Of a stretch of DNA of 9,775 nucleotides, positions 5,729 to 9,775 are shown in pieces. Under the pieces are notes generated by a model. That model ran no database searches and was not told the DNA's origin. It saw only the letters and a program-made list of their open reading frames with translations. The DNA comes from Sphingobacterium sp. UBA1575. GTDB taxonomy: Bacteria > Bacteroidota > Bacteroidia > Sphingobacteriales > Sphingobacteriaceae. The first letter of the stretch is position 1. Each line of letters opens with the position of its first letter. The position numbers and the translations under genes are program-made. Location: positions 8,531 through 18,305 of the forward strand of contig DCOH01000066.1 of NCBI GenBank assembly GCA_002322865.1, given 5' to 3'.

Positions 5729-7066
5729 ATGAATATTTCACATCAGAAAATTGATGACATCAACGCTAACATCCAAGTGGAAATAGCTCCTGAGGATTAC
5801 AACCCGCAAGTTGATAAAGCAATCAAGGATCAAGCAAAAAAGGCTAAATTGCCTGGATTCCGCCCAGGAATGGTACCTACTGGTCACATCAGACGTATGT
5901 ATGGTAAATCAATTTTGTTCGACGAAATCAATAAAATCATCAACGATAAAATTGCTGAGTATATTGGCGAACAAAAATTAGAAGTTCTTGGTCAACCTCT
6001 TCCTACAGATGAAGATAAAGATGCTTCTTACAATTGGGATTTCAAGGATACGTTCAATTTCAAATACGAAATTGGTTTAGCTCCAGAATTTGAAACTCCA
6101 TTCACAGCAGAAACTGAATTCACTGAATACGATATCAAAGCAGACGAAGCTACTTTAACAGAACGTATCAAAAACCTACGTCGTAGCTACGGTAAAATGA
6201 CCAATCCTGAAGTATCTGAAGAAGGTGACGTATTATACGCTACCTTGAAACAAGATAAAGAGGAAGGTATCGAAAAAACAACTTCTGTACGTACGGACAT
6301 CATCGAAGATGCTAAAATCAAAAAATCATTGGTTGGTTTGAAAAAAGATGATAGCGTAAAGATCGATGTTAAGAAAGCTTTCAAAGTAGCTGATTTAGCG
6401 CGTATCTTAGGTGTTACGGAAGATGAGGCAGAAAACTTGGACGAAACAAAATTCGAGTTGACCGTTAAGAACATCAACCGTTTGGAAGAGTCTGATCTGA
6501 ACCAAGAGTTCTTCGATAAATTGTTCCCTGCCGGTGAAGTAACCACCGAAGAGCAATTCAACGAAAAAGTAAAAGAAGAGGTAGAAAACCTATTCAAACA
6601 AAACTCGGCACAACGTCTTCGCAACGATCTATACACGTTCGGAATGGAGAAAGTTGATGCTAAATTCCCTGAGGAGTTCTTGAAAAAATGGTTACAAGCT
6701 ACTAACCCTAACTTGAAACCAGAAGAAATCGAAGAAGGATTCGCTGATTTCTTGAGCAACTTGAAATGGACGATCATCGAGAACCGCATCGTTACTGCAA
6801 ACAACCTGGAAGTTAAATACGACGAGGTGGTTGATTTAGCAAAAGAACGTATCTATGCACAGATCAAGATGTACAACATCAATGAAGAGCCTACTGACGA
6901 GCAATTGCAACAATTTGCAATGCAATTATTAGCAGATAGAGAACAGGCAAACCGTTTGTTCGAAGAGGTAAAAGCATTGAAAGTGTTCGATCAGTTGAAA
7001 AACACCATCAAAATCAAATCTAAAAAGATTGATTTCGATAAATTCGAAGCATTAGAAAGCAAATAA
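5729..7066 (+). CDS. tig: Trigger factor (ribosome-associated chaperone)
   Basis: Trigger factor, 445 aa. It binds near the ribosomal exit tunnel through L23 and shields nascent chains in the cytoplasm. The N-terminal ribosome-binding domain (about 1-115) contains the signature loop as LPGFRPGMVP, with Phe44 and Arg45 at the positions of the E. coli FRK motif but Pro46 in place of Lys46. Residues about 157-250 occupy the place of the FKBP-like PPIase domain but lack the usual family residues, as is common in Bacteroidota. The C-terminal helical chaperone domain runs from about 255 to 445. Total length is close to the usual 430-450. Codon use is of the highly expressed kind (many AAA, GAA, CGT). 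ATG at 5729 has an A-rich leader and no Shine-Dalgarno. No clear promoter lies between the tRNA terminator and this start, so expression may depend on read-through from the tRNA promoter. A terminator follows the TAA. Confidence 0.97.
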   Translation: MNISHQKIDDINANIQVEIAPEDYNPQVDKAIKDQAKKAKLPGFRPGMVPTGHIRRMYGKSILFDEINKIINDKIAEYIGEQKLEVLGQPLPTDEDKDASYNWDFKDTFNFKYEIGLAPEFETPFTAETEFTEYDIKADEATLTERIKNLRRSYGKMTNPEVSEEGDVLYATLKQDKEEGIEKTTSVRTDIIEDAKIKKSLVGLKKDDSVKIDVKKAFKVADLARILGVTEDEAENLDETKFELTVKNINRLEESDLNQEFFDKLFPAGEVTTEEQFNEKVKEEVENLFKQNSAQRLRNDLYTFGMEKVDAKFPEEFLKKWLQATNPNLKPEEIEEGFADFLSNLKWTIIENRIVTANNLEVKYDEVVDLAKERIYAQIKMYNINEEPTDEQLQQFAMQLLADREQANRLFEEVKALKVFDQLKNTIKIKSKKIDFDKFEALESK

Positions 7067-7095
7067 GCTTTACGAATTAGTTATAAAATAGAAAT

Positions 7096-7131
7096 AGGGC
7101 TGTATCATTCATTTGATACAGCTCTTTTTTT
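7096..7131 (+). terminator. Intrinsic terminator of tig
   Basis: GGGCTGTATCA (7097-7107) pairs with TGATACAGCTC (7114-7124) over 11 bp with one G-U pair and a 6-nt loop, followed by seven T. It lies 30 nt after the tig stop. On the minus strand the hairpin is followed by a moderately T-rich stretch, so it might also stop transcription from the convergent gene. Confidence 0.9.
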
Positions 7132-7220
7132 GTTTTATATTTAGAAAGATTGTTTTCCTTTCGAGAACATATATTATCCATTTTCTCCAAGTGGCGTCCC
7201 ACCTTCTGCTTCAAAATACG

Positions 7221-7277
7221 TTTGAAATAGGGTTGAAATCGTGGTTTAAGCAGGCTTAAAGCAGGGTTAAAGTAAGG
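7221..7277. repeat. Degenerate tandem repeat of about 11 bp
   Basis: Five successive units share the pattern TTnAAAnnAGG: TTTGAAATAGG (7221), GTTGAAATCGTGG (7232), TTTAAGCAGG (7245), CTTAAAGCAGG (7255) and GTTAAAGTAAGG (7266). Unit length drifts between 10 and 13 bp. It lies in the non-coding stretch 7132-7355 between the convergent tig and DUF3943 genes, where I see no gene. The last unit's AAAGTAAGG (7269-7277) is mirrored by CCTTACTTT at 7314-7322. Confidence 0.55.
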
Positions 7278-7355
7278 CAACGGTATGTAAAACATAGATT
7301 TAGGTTACTTTTACCTTACTTTCAGTATGGTTTTACACCGAAGGCAACCCTTCTA

Positions 7356-8825
7356 TTAAAAGAAAATATTATAGCCGATGGAAAGTTTACCGTAAGGATA
7401 CTCCCTATTGAAATCGGGATATTGCTGATCCCTAAAATGTCCCTGAAGATTAAAGTAACCCGAGCTCAGGTTGATGGACCAACGTTTATACAAGCGTAGG
7501 CTGCCTTCCACATTCAGGCCATGGAGTACGTAATAAGAGTCTGTTCCGGAAATGGTAAAGAAAACCCCTCCGTTATAATCCGCACTCAGCAGAAAGGTAT
7601 TCAGAAGCATTAGCTCGCCCTTGAAACGGTAGGAAGCCCCCGGCCCATAATTGTAGTTCCGGCTGGCACCATAAAGCAGGTAAGGATCTGGCACTGCGGC
7701 CAAAACTACTGCCCCTGCCCCCACACTCAGATTCAACCTGTTTCCTTTCTTGTATCGGAATTCGGAAAGCCAGTTGTAATTCAGACTTTGCGCCCCATAG
7801 AAAAAGGCATCGTTATTATAAAAATCATAATGCGCGTTCAAGGTGCCATAATGGTTTCCACGTTGGGATTTGAAAAATTTGGCTCCGTATAACAGGGCAT
7901 GAACATTCACGGCATTGATAAAGGAACTATCCCCATTTCCCAACTCCAGATTTACACTGAACTGGTCAAATGGTCTTTTGTAATTATGATCGCCGTTACT
8001 GTATTTAAATCGTAGCCTGCCATAAAAAGCATTCTTCCCTTTGTTCAGGAAATCCCCATCCTTGGCATCAAATCGACGGATTCCGGCATCGACTTCGGCA
8101 GATATAATGGAAGAATCGACCACGAAATAGTCATCCACCTTTTTTCCCCATTTGCCATCCAACCACCTGTTCAAACCGCTGACCGGGTTGACCAAGGTCG
8201 CTACGATTTCATTTCCAATGCGATTATGTCCATGCCTACTTCTGGCGAGTATGTTTCTGGATACCCGATGCATCATTTCTCCAAGGAGAATTCCACCGAA
8301 GGTGGTGTTCACCAGGTCGTTGATGGACGGATGCTGGGTCTCCCCAGCCGTTTCCCAGATGTAGGATCCCGCAACGGTGGCCAAACTGGATTGGTAAAAG
8401 TTATAGCCGTTGCTCCGAAAGGCATTGAAGTAGATCTGCCCATGAAAGGGATGATCGATCTGGTTGGTGGTGAATTGGTTATCATCCCAATCCCAGGCAC
8501 TCAAGCGTTGATGATCCAGGAAATTCTGAAAGCTGATATAGGAATAGGGATCTTTGGTAATGAAACGGTTGAAGGAGGCTGGAAATGCCTGCGCGAGGAA
8601 CCACTCCGTACCTGCCCGCCAGAATTTCTTTTCCCGAACGGGATTCAGGGGTTTATTTATGCTGTCTTTCCAATTGACGATCGGTTGAAGATTGATCGTT
8701 AGGGAATCTTTATTAAGCTGCTGCTGAAGGGAATCGGATCGGTGGGAATCTAATTGTGCTTTTGCCTGACCAATAGAAAGGAAAAGAAAGCTTATTACGA
8801 GGTAGATGAAATTCTTTGTCTGCAA
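7356..8825 (-). CDS. DUF3943 domain outer-membrane protein
   Basis: A secreted protein with a DUF3943 domain, whose function is unknown. From the TTG at 8825 it is 489 aa and begins with a clean signal peptide (MQTKNFIYLVISFLFL then SIGQAKAQ). The DUF3943 core, numbered from the longer TTG start at 8849, lies at about 115-225 and contains DNQFTTNQIDHPFHGQIYF, WETAGETQHPSINDL and FGGILLGEMMHR, with several conserved His and Glu residues. Residues about 250-497 alternate hydrophobic and polar residues with many Tyr/Asn turns and end in YNIFF; an aromatic last residue is typical of outer-membrane beta-barrels assembled by BAM. No ATG start exists between the upstream in-frame stop and the signal peptide. 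TTG at 8849 would add eight residues but overlaps a TAATTTTG -7-like element, so I prefer 8825. The gene is convergent with tig and divergent from the secreted-protein gene at 8964. Domain assignment is good; start is uncertain. Confidence 0.82.
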   Translation of the reverse strand: MQTKNFIYLVISFLFLSIGQAKAQLDSHRSDSLQQQLNKDSLTINLQPIVNWKDSINKPLNPVREKKFWRAGTEWFLAQAFPASFNRFITKDPYSYISFQNFLDHQRLSAWDWDDNQFTTNQIDHPFHGQIYFNAFRSNGYNFYQSSLATVAGSYIWETAGETQHPSINDLVNTTFGGILLGEMMHRVSRNILARSRHGHNRIGNEIVATLVNPVSGLNRWLDGKWGKKVDDYFVVDSSIISAEVDAGIRRFDAKDGDFLNKGKNAFYGRLRFKYSNGDHNYKRPFDQFSVNLELGNGDSSFINAVNVHALLYGAKFFKSQRGNHYGTLNAHYDFYNNDAFFYGAQSLNYNWLSEFRYKKGNRLNLSVGAGAVVLAAVPDPYLLYGASRNYNYGPGASYRFKGELMLLNTFLLSADYNGGVFFTISGTDSYYVLHGLNVEGSLRLYKRWSINLSSGYFNLQGHFRDQQYPDFNREYPYGKLSIGYNIFF

Positions 8826-8846
8826 GGGAATTGAATTATATGCCGA

Positions 8847-8854
8847 CAAAATTA
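8847..8854 (-). promoter_or_regulatory. Candidate -7 element for DUF3943 gene
   Basis: The minus strand reads TAATTTTG, a perfect TAnnTTTG. The expected -33 TTG is only poorly matched (TTTC about 18-20 nt upstream). If it is used, transcription starts near 8840, which places the TTG codon at 8847-8849 outside the mRNA and leaves TTG at 8825 as the first usable start. Confidence 0.35.
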
Positions 8855-8899
8855 GGCTTTACTTTTGGAAACCGAAATTACTTTACCATTTAAACGAAG

Positions 8900-8939
8900 C
8901 TAAAACTGTTTGCGGTTTTAGTGGTTTTAATTATATTTA
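8900..8939 (+). promoter_or_regulatory. Promoter with inverted repeat upstream of secreted-protein gene
   Basis: TTTG at 8909-8912, a 19-nt gap and TATATTTA at 8932-8939 match the Bacteroidota promoter except for the last base of the -7 element. Transcription would begin about 18 nt before the ATG at 8964. The -33 element is enclosed by an inverted repeat, CTAAAAC (8900-8906) with GTTTTAG (8915-8921), which could be a regulator site. The two divergent genes share this 138-nt region. Confidence 0.5.
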
Positions 8940-8963
8940 GTTGATAATCAAAAACAAAGCGTT

Positions 8964-9677
8964 ATGAAAAGAATCTATGTACTATTGATGACCCTGTTGT
9001 TCGCTGTGACAGCTTTTGCACAGGGAGAGATACAAATGAATGGGGCGTTCCATCGGAAGGATGGAAATGTTAACCACCTTTGGCTTTTGAGTGATGGCTA
9101 TTGTTCGTATATCACTTACGAGGATAATAAGTATTTAGGTACTTGGGGTGGTCCATTTACCATGAAGGCAGATGGAATTGAAGTGAAGGTGGAATATAAT
9201 GATCTGAAGCCGGAGGAAATTGGGACTGTTAAAAAGACGGAAGCCAAATGGAGGCCGCGGTTTTTGGAAATGGGATCGGTGAAGATGGATAGGGTGAGTT
9301 TAGGGAAACAGGACCTGGATGGATTATGGCGGATTACTGGTCGGAAGCAAGGCGATAAGGTTTCGGAGATTGCGGTTGGGGACAGGAAGACGATCAAGAT
9401 CTTGGTGGATGGGTATTTTCAATGGATAGCGATTAATCCGGCGGAGAAGGGTTTTTATGGTACTGGAGGTGGAAAGTATGTGTTTAAGGATGGGAAGTAT
9501 ACGGAGGAGATTTTGTTTTTTTCCAGGGATAATTCAAGGGTTGGTGCAAAGTTGGGCTTTGATGGGAAAGTGGAAGGAAATAATTGGAACCATAGTGGGT
9601 TGAGTTCGAAAGGGGATCCGATTTTTGAGGTTTGGAGTAGGGATAAGACGCAGTATGGGATAGAATTGAGGAGGTAG
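8964..9677 (+). CDS. Secreted two-repeat protein, possibly DUF4488-like
   Basis: A secreted protein of 237 aa and unknown function. The signal peptide MKRIYVLLMTLLFAVTAFAQ has a likely cut after Ala19 or Gln20. The mature part looks all-beta and contains an internal duplication: residues 42-71 (LSDGYCSYI, then YLGTWGGPFTMKADG) align with 147-177 (LVDGYFQWI, then FYGTGGGKYVFKDG). Each half also begins with a strand such as NGAFHRKDG or DGLWRITGRKQG. This resembles small lipocalin-like proteins of Bacteroidota annotated as DUF4488 or as membrane or secreted protein, but I assign that only tentatively. There are no catalytic motifs that I recognise and no lipobox. ATG at 8964 is supported by the signal peptide and by a promoter ending about 24 nt upstream. 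It is divergent from the DUF3943 gene. The TAG stop lies 5 nt before the composite repeat, so no separate terminator is visible other than that repeat. Confidence 0.82.
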   Translation: MKRIYVLLMTLLFAVTAFAQGEIQMNGAFHRKDGNVNHLWLLSDGYCSYITYEDNKYLGTWGGPFTMKADGIEVKVEYNDLKPEEIGTVKKTEAKWRPRFLEMGSVKMDRVSLGKQDLDGLWRITGRKQGDKVSEIAVGDRKTIKILVDGYFQWIAINPAEKGFYGTGGGKYVFKDGKYTEEILFFSRDNSRVGAKLGFDGKVEGNNWNHSGLSSKGDPIFEVWSRDKTQYGIELRR

Positions 9678-9682
9678 ATTTT

Positions 9683-9775
9683 CGTCATTGCGAGGAGGCA
9701 CGAGGAAGCAATCATTCTTCGTCATTGCGAGGAGGCACGACGAAGCAATCTTTACACTAATCGAAAGATTGCTTC
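9683..9775. repeat. Composite dispersed repeat, cut by window end
   Basis: Direct copies at 9683-9713 and 9720-9752 (CGTCATTGCGAGGAGGCACG, then AGGAAGCAATC or ACGAAGCAATC) are separated by ATTCTT. After a 12-nt loop (9753-9764), the start of an inverted copy (AAGATTGCTTC, 9765-9775) runs off the window. The layout and loop match the element at 3860-3962. The copies here have the longer centre (GGAGGCACGA). The element begins 5 nt after the stop codon of the secreted-protein gene and could fold into a long hairpin at the mRNA 3' end. Confidence 0.88.

Noticed and set aside
6187..6804. Minus-strand open frame of 205 codons
   Set aside because: It lies wholly antisense to tig, with composition expected of a shadow of a codon-biased gene.
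7077..7295. Minus-strand open frame of 72 codons between tig and the DUF3943 gene
   Set aside because: Its first half is the degenerate 11-bp repeat and its last part is the tig terminator; there is no promoter or family resemblance.
7340..7353. Small hairpin GAAGG-CAAC-CCTTC just after the DUF3943 stop
   Set aside because: The 5-bp stem is not followed by a T-run on the minus strand, so it is too weak to call a terminator.
8226..8702. Plus-strand open frame of 158 codons
   Set aside because: It is antisense inside the DUF3943 domain region, which has clear protein-family support on the other strand.

Overview
The window looks like a chromosomal segment from a member of Bacteroidota, most likely the Sphingobacteriaceae (Sphingobacterium or Pedobacter type). 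The reasons are Bacteroidota-type promoters (TTG, about 20 nt, TAnnTTTG), absence of clear Shine-Dalgarno sequences, a secreted S9 peptidase, a Bacteroidota-style CreD, a DUF3943 barrel protein, and a trigger factor with a degenerate PPIase domain. Nothing looks like phage, plasmid or a transposase gene.

Layout. Positions 1-19 are the tail of a dispersed palindromic repeat. Next come minus-strand genes, read from high to low coordinates: a six-helix membrane protein (start moved to 5387), a small winged-helix regulator overlapping it by GTGA, a Coq4-like protein, creD, and a secreted S9 (DPP-like) peptidase. A composite repeat (3860-3962) sits between the Coq4-like gene and creD and supplies the last 14 codons and the stop of the Coq4-like gene. 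From about 5526 the plus strand carries a strong promoter, tRNA-Leu(UAG), a terminator, and trigger factor (tig) with its own terminator at 7096-7131. A convergent intergenic stretch with a degenerate 11-bp repeat follows. The last two genes are divergent: a minus-strand DUF3943 outer-membrane barrel candidate and a plus-strand secreted protein with an internal duplication. The window ends in another copy of the composite repeat.

How the genes work together. The most system-like part is 3917-5411. A regulator of the HTH_34 type is translationally coupled to a membrane protein. Two nearly identical palindromes (TACTTTG-N5-CAAAGTA) lie just upstream of the membrane protein and of the Coq4-like gene. 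I read this as an autoregulated envelope or membrane-lipid operon that may originally have run into creD. The other genes are housekeeping (tRNA-Leu, tig) or envelope/secreted functions.

The most noteworthy observations are the repeat-derived C-terminus of the Coq4-like protein, the paired operators, the presence of a Coq4 metal motif in a lineage expected to use menaquinone, and the tRNA terminator placed only 26 nt before the tig start codon with no visible tig promoter.
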